A stretch of DNA of 64,000 bases from CAZKWG01 sp964615375 (GTDB lineage Bacteria > Myxococcota_A > UBA796 > CAZKWG01). A program made the position numbers and the translations under genes. Position 1 is the first letter of the stretch, and every line of letters starts with the position of its first letter. Under the pieces are notes generated by a model. The model saw only the letters and a program-made list of their open reading frames with translations. It was not told the DNA's origin and ran no database searches. The stretch lies in assembly GCA_964615375.1 (NCBI GenBank), contig CAZTOW010000030.1, forward strand, positions 54,564 through 118,563, read 5' to 3'. Positions 16,708-26,600 of the stretch are shown here, piece by piece.

Positions 16708-17370
16708 ATGAACGCCCTGCTGCTGTGGGCCGCGCTGGCCTTCGCCCAGACCTCTCCGAGCACCCCAGCCCCGAGCGCCGACCCCGCCGCCGACCCCGCC
16801 TGCGCGGAGACCCCCGCGCTCCTCGAGGCCCTGCGGCTCGGGGCGAACCGGGACGCCTGGCTCTGCCTCGCCCAGCGGGACGAGGCGGGCCCCGCGCTCC
16901 TGCAGGCCATCGGGGCCGGCGGGCCGGGCACCGAGCACCTGACCCGCGCGCTGGCGCTCTGGCGCATGCAGCGCCTGGACGAGCGCCTGGGCGAGGACGA
17001 GGCCCGCGCGCTCTCTCCCGCGGACCGCCGCCTGCTGCGCGACGCCGTGCAGGCTCGCCGCGGCCGGGCCAGCCCCGCGCCGGAGCACGCCGAGATCTTC
17101 GCCTGGTTCTCCTGGTACAAGCCCAGCACGAGCTACGTCCCGAGCCGACTCACCGACCTGGACAAGGAGAACATGGCCCTGATCGACCGGCCGCCCAAGA
17201 AACCCGCCGCAGCCCCGCCCGCCGCCGCCGCCATGGAGGAGGCCGAGCCCACCGCGCCCGTCGCCGTGGAGCAGGGGATCTGCGGTGGATGTGCGTCGGG
17301 AGGCGGTGGCGGGCTGGGGGCAGCGGGGCTGGCGCTGGCGCTGGCGGTGGGGCGGCGGCGCCGGAGCTGA
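16708..17370 (+). CDS. Secreted protein with MYXO-CTERM-like C-terminal tail
   Basis: A 220-residue protein with an N-terminal signal peptide (MNALLLWAALAFAQ), a helical central region (~25-125), a Pro/Ala/Glu linker, and a C-terminal tripartite tail: Cys-Gly-Gly-Cys followed by Gly-rich sequence, a hydrophobic helix (LGAAGLALALAVG) and a terminal RRRRS. This layout is that of MYXO-CTERM sorting tails, thought to be processed and lipid-anchored in myxobacteria. The tail is strong support for a Myxococcota source. The central domain is not recognised. Its stop codon is 7 bp from the end of the convergent reverse transcriptase gene. Confidence 0.75.
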   Translation: MNALLLWAALAFAQTSPSTPAPSADPAADPACAETPALLEALRLGANRDAWLCLAQRDEAGPALLQAIGAGGPGTEHLTRALALWRMQRLDERLGEDEARALSPADRRLLRDAVQARRGRASPAPEHAEIFAWFSWYKPSTSYVPSRLTDLDKENMALIDRPPKKPAAAPPAAAAMEEAEPTAPVAVEQGICGGCASGGGGGLGAAGLALALAVGRRRRS

Positions 17371-17377
17371 CCCGCGC

Positions 17378-18676
17378 TCAGCGCGCCTTCAACGCCGCGA
17401 CCCGGTCCAGGAGCGCGCGGCCCTGCTCGGCGTCGGTCATGTGCACGTAGCTGGCGAGGCCGTGCAGCGTGTCCAGGCTCTCGCCCTCGCGCAGCGCCTT
17501 GCCGTGCTCGGCGTTGTGCAGGGCGGCGCGGAGCTGGCGGCGGGTGCGCCGGGGGACGCGCGGGGCGCCCTCGCCGTTGACGACGAGGCCGGTGACCTGC
17601 TGGCGGCTGCCGGTGCGGGCGACGTGGGTCTTGTCGGGGTGGACGACGAAGCCCTCCGCCTCGGCGATGCGGCCGACCCCGCCGATCAGCAGGCCGGTGC
17701 GCGGCTTGCCCTTGGCGCCCGCGGGGCGGCTGAAGGTGAGATCATCGGCGTAGCGGCTGTAGCGCCAGCCCAGCTTCCGGGCGAGCCCGGACAGACGCCG
17801 GTCCATGCGCAGGCAGAGCGCGTTGGTGAGCGCGGGGCTGGTGGGCGCGCCCTGGGGCAGGCAGCGCGGCCCGAGCGCGATGTACCAGGTCTTGCCGTCC
17901 CGCTCGATGACCTCGCGGGGGGCCTCCGTGCAGATCAGCGCGAGCAGGGTCGCGATCTGCTCGCGGTAGCCGGCCTTGCGGAAGACGCCCTTGACCCGGG
18001 CCAGCGTGATCGTGGGGAAGAAGTCCTTGAGATCGATCTCGACCACGATCTCGGAGTTCTCGTGCTGCTCGGCGTTGCTGAGCGTGGACCGCCCGGCCAG
18101 GAAGCCGTGGACGGCGCCGTGCACGGGCAGGCGCTCGACGATCTCCCGCAGGATCCAGCGCTGGGCGGCCTTCAGCTTCTTCATGGGCGCCCAGATGGCC
18201 CGCTTCGTGCCGTCCTTCTTCGGGATGAAGAAGCGCGTGTAGTGGACGCGGGTGGCGGCGTCGCGGTGGAAGGCCAGCCAGCGCAGCTCGGGGATGGTGA
18301 GCCCCAGCGCCTCGGCCAGCTCCTTCGGCGTGTCCAGCTTGGGCACGCCGTTCTCGGCGGCGCGCTCCTCGGCGTCGGGCAGGTCGAGCAGGTCGAAGTC
18401 GTCGGCGTCGTTCCAGTAGACGCCCTCGCCCAGGTGGACGAGGTGCCGGGCCTTGTAGGCCTTCCAGGTCTCCGCCGCGATCTTTCGGCGCTCGGCCGCC
18501 TCATCCTTCAACTTCTGCTTGTAGCGGGCCTTCTCGGCCTCGCCCATGTTCCCGACGTCGGATGCCGAGCGGCGCTCGACCAGGAAGCCCCGCTCGCGGA
18601 GCTGCTGGTTGATGTAGGCTTCGCGCCCACCCGCCTCGACGATGGCCTGCCACAGTTGCGCGAGATCGGTCGCCAT
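17378..18676 (-). CDS. Retron-type reverse transcriptase (Mx162-like)
   Basis: A 432-residue reverse transcriptase. The palm motifs are VEIDLKDFFPTI (first Asp, residues 213-223), LPQGAPTSPALTN (273-285) and RYADDLTFS (YADD at 309-312). Retron-specific marks are present: NAxxH as NAEQH (201-205, region X) and VTG (361-363, region Y, for msr recognition). The N-terminal part from WKAYKARHLVHLGEGVYWND and the C-terminal LASYVHMTDAEQGRALL closely match what I recall of the myxobacterial Mx162 enzyme. It is the last gene of a four-gene operon, 3 bp after the SWIM-WGR gene. Retron RTs make msDNA from an adjacent ncRNA, but none is evident beside it. Confidence 0.95.
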   Translation of the reverse strand: MATDLAQLWQAIVEAGGREAYINQQLRERGFLVERRSASDVGNMGEAEKARYKQKLKDEAAERRKIAAETWKAYKARHLVHLGEGVYWNDADDFDLLDLPDAEERAAENGVPKLDTPKELAEALGLTIPELRWLAFHRDAATRVHYTRFFIPKKDGTKRAIWAPMKKLKAAQRWILREIVERLPVHGAVHGFLAGRSTLSNAEQHENSEIVVEIDLKDFFPTITLARVKGVFRKAGYREQIATLLALICTEAPREVIERDGKTWYIALGPRCLPQGAPTSPALTNALCLRMDRRLSGLARKLGWRYSRYADDLTFSRPAGAKGKPRTGLLIGGVGRIAEAEGFVVHPDKTHVARTGSRQQVTGLVVNGEGAPRVPRRTRRQLRAALHNAEHGKALREGESLDTLHGLASYVHMTDAEQGRALLDRVAALKAR

Positions 18677-18679
18677 GCC

Positions 18680-20611
18680 TCACCCTGCCGTCGTGTCGAG
18701 GTAGCCGCCCGCCACGAGGGCATCCACCTTCGCGAAATAGGCTTCCCGAGCCTGATCGGGCGTGTCGAAGAAGAGGGTCTGGGTGCGCGGTTTCGCCCCG
18801 CGCGCTCCCCAGCTCGTGTGCAGGCGACGCTTGTTCAGCGAGACCTGCAGCAGCTCCTCGCCGGCCTTCGTGCGGCGCACGTAGGAGCGGGTCTCGATCT
18901 GCACGCCGCGCCGGCCCTCGGTCGAGCGGCCCGCCCGGCGCTTCGCCTCCTCCTGCGCGTGCAGCGCGGTGAGCGCGACGAGGTGCGGGCAGGGGCCCTC
19001 CTTCAGGCCGTGCTTGCGGAAGAAGGCGCAGGTGCACTCGGCCTTCTTGACGCGGTTGTCCTCGTCGTCGAAGAGCACCTGGGGGCGGTACTCGCGTCGG
19101 TCGGCGGCCACCGTGACCCGCCCGGTGAGCTCTAGCCCCGCGCCGGGGATGCGGTTCTCGGTGTCCAGGCGCACGGCGCCCGGGGTCGCCAGCAGGTCAT
19201 AGGCCTGCTTCTCCGCGTTGTTCCGGTACTCGAAGCGGCTCGCGTCCAGGCCGACGCCCAGCACCGGGCGGTGGCGGTACACGCCCTTGGCCAGGTCGTA
19301 CATGACGAGGCCCTGCTGGCAGCCACGCTGGAGCGCGTCGAGCACGTCGGCCGGGGCGAGCTTCGTCTCCGCGGCCAGCTCGGCGACGGTGCCGAGGCGG
19401 CGGGCCTCCAGCGCGGCCAGCACGCGGGGGGCGTCGGGGGCGGCGCTGCGACGGCGGGGCAGGAGCAGGTCGAAGCTGACCGCCTGCGCCCAGTTCGCGT
19501 CGGTGAAGCCGCTCATCCCCAGCGTCAGCGTGAACGGCCCGCCGGAGAGCACCCAGAAGGAGGGGAGCCCGCTGCCCAGCAGGAAAACGTCAATTTGCTT
19601 GACCATCGGCAGGAAGCGCTTGAGCAGCATGAGCCGGCGGCGCCCCCAGACGCGGACGACCTGGGCGCTGCGGCCGTTGTAGACCTCGCCGTGGGTGGGG
19701 AAGACCTCCTCCCAGGGCTCCAGCACGAGGCGGGGGCGCTCGCCGGGGATGAGCTCGACGCGGAGCCCGCGGCCCTTGCGCTTCTGGTCGGCGTGCATGC
19801 GCAGGTGGCGCAGCACGTTGTAGAGGTCGATGGGCGCGATGCTGAGCCGCGTCATGCCCAGGGTGGCGGCCGACTGCACCTGCAGGAAGCCGCGCAGCCA
19901 GGTGTCGGGCACCTGCACCTTCTTCTCCAGCACCGGCGCGGCGCCGCTGGTCTCCAGCCCCACGTCCGATGTGGGCGGGGCGGAGCTGGGCGCGGCGGGC
20001 TCGCCGGGGCCGATGGAGAGCGCGGTCTCGCGGTAGGAGCGCAGGTGCTGGAGGCCGGCGTAGAGGGCCTCGCTGAAGTCGATGTTGGTGGTGCCGCAGA
20101 CGCGCTCACCCTGGGGTTCGAGCGCGCGGCCGTCCAGGGCGATGGCCAGGCGGGCGTAGCTGCTCTCGTCGCGGGAGAAGACCTCGAAGGCCAGCTCGTC
20201 GGGGAAGACGCTGACGATGGGGTCCAGCATCAGGAAGGTCAGCGGGTCGTTCCGCCAGAGCCAGGCGAAGTACTCGCGGCGCGCGTCCCAGCCGGCCCCC
20301 GCCTTCTGGCGAGCCTGCTTGAAGGCCAGATACGCCGTGCGATCCTTGGGCACATAGCGCAGGTCGCTGGCGACGACGGCGTAGAGCGCGCACATCGCCT
20401 CGCGGAAGCCGACGGGGTTCAGGACCTTCGCCCGCGCTTGTACGGGGTCGCGGTTCTGGTTCCCGACCAGCGAGACCGCCTCGGCGCCGCTCGCGGCGTC
20501 CACGCGGCTCTCGGCCGGGTAGGCCAGATCGACCGGCGTGGTGGACGCGGGCGCGATCTCAGGGGCCGCCGCCTCCGGCGCGCCCGGGGTCGCGGGGTTC
20601 TCCGTGCTCAT
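18680..20611 (-). CDS. wHTH-SWIM zinc-finger-WGR domain protein (retron-associated)
   Basis: The 643-residue protein has an N-terminal half of unknown fold, a winged-helix-like segment (~393-447: LEARRLGTVAELAAETKLAP), a SWIM zinc finger (Cys526, Cys528, Cys541, His543 in CTCAFFRKHGLKEGPCPH) and a C-terminal WGR domain (~572-640, with RRLHTSWGARG and a final AGGYLDT). SWIM and WGR domains bind nucleic acids or proteins; WGR in PARPs senses DNA breaks. No nuclease or ATPase motif is visible. Its ATG overlaps the preceding stop by 4 bp and its stop is 3 bp from the RT start, so all are cotranslated. The wHTH-SWIM part matches the WHSWIM component I recall for type XIII retrons. Confidence 0.88.
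   Translation of the reverse strand: MSTENPATPGAPEAAAPEIAPASTTPVDLAYPAESRVDAASGAEAVSLVGNQNRDPVQARAKVLNPVGFREAMCALYAVVASDLRYVPKDRTAYLAFKQARQKAGAGWDARREYFAWLWRNDPLTFLMLDPIVSVFPDELAFEVFSRDESSYARLAIALDGRALEPQGERVCGTTNIDFSEALYAGLQHLRSYRETALSIGPGEPAAPSSAPPTSDVGLETSGAAPVLEKKVQVPDTWLRGFLQVQSAATLGMTRLSIAPIDLYNVLRHLRMHADQKRKGRGLRVELIPGERPRLVLEPWEEVFPTHGEVYNGRSAQVVRVWGRRRLMLLKRFLPMVKQIDVFLLGSGLPSFWVLSGGPFTLTLGMSGFTDANWAQAVSFDLLLPRRRSAAPDAPRVLAALEARRLGTVAELAAETKLAPADVLDALQRGCQQGLVMYDLAKGVYRHRPVLGVGLDASRFEYRNNAEKQAYDLLATPGAVRLDTENRIPGAGLELTGRVTVAADRREYRPQVLFDDEDNRVKKAECTCAFFRKHGLKEGPCPHLVALTALHAQEEAKRRAGRSTEGRRGVQIETRSYVRRTKAGEELLQVSLNKRRLHTSWGARGAKPRTQTLFFDTPDQAREAYFAKVDALVAGGYLDTTAG
19589..19603. repeat. 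AT-rich 15-bp dyad GTCAA-N5-TTGAC inside the SWIM-WGR gene
   Basis: The 15-bp sequence GTCAATTTGCTTGAC has 5-bp arms and stands out as an AT-rich patch in a GC-rich gene; it encodes part of KQIDVF using unusual codons. The same arms occur at 22360-22374 in the neighbouring gene. Confidence 0.45.
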
Positions 20612-23600
20612 GGGCTCACCTCCGTCCGACGCTCCGCCTTGCTGGCCCGACGCGCCCGGCGCAGCGCGCGCCAGGCGGCCTTGCGCAGGCCCTCTTCCTC
20701 ATCCGTGGCACGGCCGAGCGCGATGAGCGCGGACTCCGCCGCCTCGCCGCCCACCCGACCGAGACCCTCCAGCGCGCCGAGGCGCAGGGCCTCGGGCTGC
20801 GCGCGATCCGCCGCCAGCGCGGCCAGGGAGGCCGCGTCCTTCGCCCGCACCACCGTGGGCAGGGCCACGCCGAAGGTGTGGACGCTCCCGAGCCCGGCGC
20901 GGACGCTCCCCGCCGAGGGCCGCAGGGCCGCCAGCGTGGTCGGGTCGTCCAGCACCCTGGCGACCAGGGCCGCGGCCCGATCCGGGGCCCGCTTCGCCAG
21001 CCCCGCCGCCGCAAGCGAGCGCGCCGCCGCGTCCGAGCCGGTCACCGCCTCAGCCAGGGCGTCCAGGGCCGCCGCCCCGCCCAGCCCCTCGGCCAGGGCG
21101 GAGAGGGCGGCCAGCCGGGCGTCCCGCACCACCGGGCGGGTGTCGGTCCCGCGCGCCAGCCCCACGACCTCGGCCTCGCCGACCCCGGCGCGCCCGCAGG
21201 CCCAGATGAGCCAGCGCACCCGCTCGCCCAGCGCGTCCGCGCGATCCGCCAGCGGACCGCCCGTGCCCTGATCCACCAGCGCCCGCTGCCAGGTGCCCAG
21301 CGCGGTGGAGGTGGCGCTGGCCAGGGCCGCCGCCCCCTGACCGGATCCCGCCCGACCCAGGATGCGAGCGGCCAGGGCGCCGGTGGCGTCGTCCTCGCCG
21401 TCCAGGCGGGCCAGCGCGGCCTCCACCGGGGGCGGGCTCCGCGAGAGCAGGGCCTCGGAGAGGGGCACGCGCACCTCGTCGCGCTCCTCGTCCAGCTTCG
21501 CCAGCAGGTCCATGAGGCGGCCGGGGTCGCCCCGGGTGCCGAGGCGCGTGAGCGTGTCCGGCTCGGGGCTGTCGTGCTCGCTCTGGAGGATGGCGTAGTC
21601 GGGCTCGAGGCTGTCCGGCCCGCAGAGCTTGCGCAGCGAGGCGAAGGCCGCCTGCACCACGTCGCGGTCGTCGTCGCGCGCGATGAGCCGGGCCAGGATC
21701 TCCCGGCTCTCCGGCGTGTCGTCGTGGCGGAGCAGCTCGGCGGCGCGCTGGCGCACGGTCCAGTCGTCGTCGCTGGCCCGCTCGCGGAGGATCTTCCAGC
21801 TCTCGGCCCCGCCGAACCAGCGGAGCCCGGTCATGGCCTGCAGCGCGATGTTGTCGTCGCCCGCCGCCATCTTCTTGAGCAGGTCGAAGATCTCGGCGGA
21901 GCGCGGCGTCTCGGCGAGGTGGCCGATGGCCTCGGCCCCCTGCTCGAAGAGCGCGTGGCCCTCGGTCGTGACCAGGCGCAGCAGGGTGTCCAGCGCGCGG
22001 GCGTCGCCCAGCTTGCCCAGCGCGTCCACCGCCCGGCGGCGCAGGTTCAGGTCGTCCAGCGCGTCCACGCAGGCCAGCAGCACGATCACGCCCTCGCGGC
22101 GCCCGGCCTTGGCCAGTCCCTCGGCGGCCAGGAAGCGGGTCGTCAGGTCGGCGTGCTCGAGGGCCTTCAGCAGGGCGCCGGGGGAGCCACCGCGCCGCCG
22201 CAGCCGCCAGGAGACGGCCTCGATGGCCTGGTTGCGCGCGGCGTCGTCGGCGAAGCCGCACATCGGCGCCAGGGCGGCGTCCAGGCTCGGGCTGCGGGCC
22301 CAGCGGGCGGCGGGGAGCAGGGTGCGGGCCAGGCGCGCGTCGCCGAGCTGCCAGATATAGTCAAGCAACTTGACGAGTAGCGCGTCCGAGCGGGGGTGCT
22401 GGCGGCTCTCCCAGTCGGCCGGGGCGCGGCGCACGGCGAGCTCGTCCTCCTCGTCCACCACCGACTGATCGTGGCCGGAGATGGTGAGCAGGGCGCGGGT
22501 GGCGCTGGCGCGCAGCGGGGCCTGGGCGAGGTAGCCGAAGAGGCGGTCGGCCACGTCGGCCGAGCGGGCCTGCCCGGCGGCGCCGATGAGCTCGTCCTTG
22601 AGCGCGGTGCCGGCCGGATCGCGGTCTACGCGGTCCAGCAGGGCGCCGGGGCCGCGGGCGTCGCCCAGGCGGCCGAGCGCGTTCATGCCGCGGCGCTGCT
22701 CCTGGCCCTGGTCGCTGGCCAGCAGCTCCAGCAGGACGGGGAAGCAGGCGGCGTCGCGCACGCTGGCCAGCTCCTCGGCGGCGCGGAAGCGCACGATCCG
22801 GTAGCGGCTCTGGAGCGCCCCGCGCAGCGCGGCGGCGGCGGCGGGCTCGGCGACCCGACGGGCGAGGGCGGCGATGGCGCTCTCCCGCAGGCCGGGGGAG
22901 CGCGCGTCCAGGGCCTGCCCGAGGGCGGCCAGGGCGTCGCCGCGGGTGGAGAGGAGCTTGAGCGCCTCCTCCTCGAGCCCGTCGGTGCGCTGGAGCATGA
23001 CGTCGGCCAGCACGCGGTCGCCGCTGGCGCCGCCGCCGGCCTCGCTGAGCAGCTGGAGCCCCAGCGCGCCCACGTCGCGGTGCTCGCTCATCAGCGCCTC
23101 GGCCCCCAGCGCCTCCACGGGCATCGAGAGCGCGCGCAGCCCGTCGAAGGCCTGCTTGCGCACCGCCTGGTGGGCGTCGGACAGCGCCTGGACCAGCACC
23201 GGGGTCACGGCGCCGTTCAGCTTCGGATCCCGGGCCGCCATGGCCAGGAGTCGGGCGATGGCGGTCTGCTGGATGCGGATCTCCGGGCCGCCACCCTTGA
23301 GCCGGGAGAGGCCCACGTAGGCGCCGAAGACGAGCTGGGACACGCTCTCACCGCCGCCGCGCTCCCTCGGATCCGCGGGGGCGGGGGGCGGGGACCAGCG
23401 GCGCTCGTAGGCGCGCCAGGCGCGGTCGAAGGCGCCCTGCTCGCTCTGGTCGCGCAGGTTGAGCAGGCGGGCGACGCGGGTGCGGGCCTGGGGGTCCTCG
23501 CCCGTGGCCAGCCCGGCGAGCTGGCGCACCACGGCCGGGGTGACGGTCCAGGGGGCCTGACCCTCGCCGCGATCGTTGAAGACCTCGACGACGACGGCGC

Positions 23601-26600
23601 CGAAGGCCTCGCGGTCAGCGAACTGCTCGAGGGCGCGGGCGGCCAGGAGGCGGACGCGGGGGTTGGCGCTGGACAGCGCGGCGAGGCACTGGTCCGGCTG
23701 GTCGTCCTTCTCCAGCCACTCGGCCATCAGCGCGAGCAGGAGGGCCTGCTCCCGCACGCTCTTGTCGTTGTGGTCCAGGAAGGCCAGGCGCTGGTCGCGG
23801 CCCAGCTCGCCCAGACCCACGGCCGCCAGCAGCGCGCTGTGCGGGGTGACCGCGCTCTGCTGGGCGGGCGGGTCGGGGATGCGGCTCTGCTTGCGCTGGG
23901 CCGGGGCCGGGGTGGCGACGGCGAAGAGGATGGAGGCGCCGCCAGGATCGCCGTTCATGGCGAGGCCGAGCGCGCTCTCCAGCTTGACCTCGCGGTCGGC
24001 GTGCTGCAGGCCGCGGCGCAGGGCGTCCAGGCGGCCGGGACGGGAGACGGTGCCCAGCGCGCGGGCGGCGGCCTTGCGCAGGCGGGCCTCGGCGTGGTCG
24101 ATGAGCCCGGCCAGGGCGTCGTAGGCGGTGACGTCGCCCAGCGCGCCGAGCCCGCCCACCGCGAGCTCCGTGCGCTCCAGCCAGGGGCCGCGATCCCCGG
24201 TCTCGGGGGGAGGCTCGGCCACCAGGGCCAGCAGAGGAGCGAGCGCGGCCGGGTCGCCCTCGGCGGCGCGGGCGGCGGCGGCGCGCACGGCCACGTCGGA
24301 GAAGCGGCTCTTCATGGCCTGGGAGAGCGCGTCGGCGGCCTCGTCCACCACCAGCGCGTCCACGGCCAGACGGCGCACCTGGGGGTCCTCGTCGTCCAGG
24401 GCGACGACCAGGAGGGCGCGGGCCCCGGCGGTGTGGCGCTTGGACAGCGCGGTGGCCGACGCGATGCGCAGGTCCGGGTAGCGGCAGCGCAGCGCGGCCT
24501 TGAGGTGCTCGGTGTCGCTCTGCTTGGCGCGCTTGCTGGCGAACTCGAAGGCGTCCTTGCGCAGGCCGGGGTCGGGGTCGGAGAAGAGGTCCAGCAGGAG
24601 CGCGGGGGCCCAGCCCTCGGCGATGCGGCCCTCCACCTCGACCAGGACCTCGCGCCGAAGATCGGCGTGGATGCTGCGGAGCGCGAAGCGCAGGCTCTCG
24701 GCGCCGCCGCCGCCCACGCCCACGTTCAGCGTGGCCTTGAAGGCCTCCGAGCGGACGCTGGCGCTGGCGTCGTCGAGCGTGCGGGCCAGCAGCTCGATGG
24801 CGGCGGCGGGGGCCTTGGCGGCCCCGAGGCGGCGGATCTCGCGGACCAGGATCTCCAGGCCGCGGCGGCGCACGTCCTCGTGCTCGGCGGAGAGGCCGGC
24901 GCTGGCGGCGGACAGGGGGCCCTCGGCCTCCAGCAGGCGGGCCAGGGCGGTGAACGCGGCGTCGCGGACCTCGGCCTCGCCGTCGCGGACCAGGGTGCGC
25001 AGGCGGTTGGTCGCGCGGGCGTCGCCCAGCGCCTGGAGGGCCTTGCAGGCGGAGACGCGGGCGGAGGCCAGGGGGTCTCGGGAGAGCTGGAGCAGGGTGC
25101 CGAAGGCGCGGGTGTCCTGGAGCAGGGCGAGCCCGCTGGCGCCGCGCAGGCAGGTGTCGAGGGCGCGGGTGGCCATGGCCTGGAGCAGGGGGGCCAGATC
25201 GGCCTCGCCCAGCGTGCGGGGGTCCACCTCCTTCGTCTTCGGCAGCTTCGCGTCGGGGTCGGGGGGCTTGCCGAAGCTCTCCAGGTCGAAGAGCTGGCGG
25301 TGCAGGTCGCGGTCGCGGTGGCGCAGGGCCTCGGCCAGCAGCGGGCGGCTCTGCACGGCCACCAGGAAGCTCATGGCGCGCACGTCGGCGTCGGCGTCCT
25401 CGGCGTGGCGGCGCAGCGCGGACTGCACGGCGCTGGTGTCGAGCAGCTTGCGCTGGAAGCAGCGGACCAGGGCCAGGCGGCGCACGTCGGGGCGGCGGGA
25501 GCGCAGGGCCTGGAGGCTGGCCTCGGGGCCGGCGCCCAGCACGGACTCCAGCCCGGTGAGCGCGCGGGTGCGGACCTCCACCGGCTCGTCGTCCAGGGCC
25601 GCCACCAGCCGGGTGAGCGCCTGGTCGTCCTTGCGCGCCAGCTCGGTGAGCGCGTCCACGGCGATCACGCCGATGTCGGGCTTGCGGGCGCCGAGCGCGA
25701 GCTCCAGCGGGCGCAGCGCGGTCTCCCCGTCCATGCCGCGCAGCCCGCTCAGCGCGACCTTGCGCACGGCCTCGTCGCGGGCGCCCAGCAGGCGCTCCAG
25801 CCCGCCCCGGGCCCGGGGGTTCTTCGTCTCGCCCAGCAGGGTGGCGCTCTTCACGCGCAGCCCGTGGTCGGCGTCCTCCTGGGCGCGGGCCAGGAGCAGG
25901 TCCACGCCGGGGGTGTCGTTCCAGCGGGCCAGGACCTCCAGCGCGGCCTCGCGGCGCGCGGGCTCGTTGGCGGCGAGCTCGGCGCGGGCCCAGGCCAGGG
26001 CGCCAGTGAAGGTGCGGATGGGATCGCCCACCTTGCCCGCGGCGTCCAGCGCGAACAGGCGGATCGTGGCGTCCTCTCCGGCGATGGCCAGGTGCGGGCG
26101 CCCCTTGAGCTCGACCTGGGCCAGGGCCACCGTCACCGGCACCCCGTCCTTGACCGTGGCCGGGCGGCGCTTGCTGGTGCCCGCCTCCCAGACCTTGAGC
26201 GTGGCGTCCTTGCCCGCGGTGTAGAAGCGCTCGCCCGCCCCGAAGAGCACGGCCCGCACGGCGCCGTCGTGAGCGGCCTTCCCGCCGCGATCCTCGGGCT
26301 CGAGCCGCCCGCGGACGTGGGTGGAGAGCACCTTGACGTCCACGCCGCTCGACAGCACACGCAGCTCGGCCGGCTCGAAGCAGAGCGCGGTCACCGCGCC
26401 CTCGTGGATCTTCTTTCGCTCCGATTCGTTGAAGTCCTGGCCGCGCTCTGCGTCGAAGACGACGAGGGTCCCCAGCGTGGTGCCGGCCACGAGCCAGGCG
26501 CCCGAGGGGTCCGCCGCCAGCACGGAGCCCTCCTCGCCCAGCGCGAGGCGCTGGCTGACCGCGCCGTCCTTGCGCGAGAGGACCACGATCTCCGCGCCGC

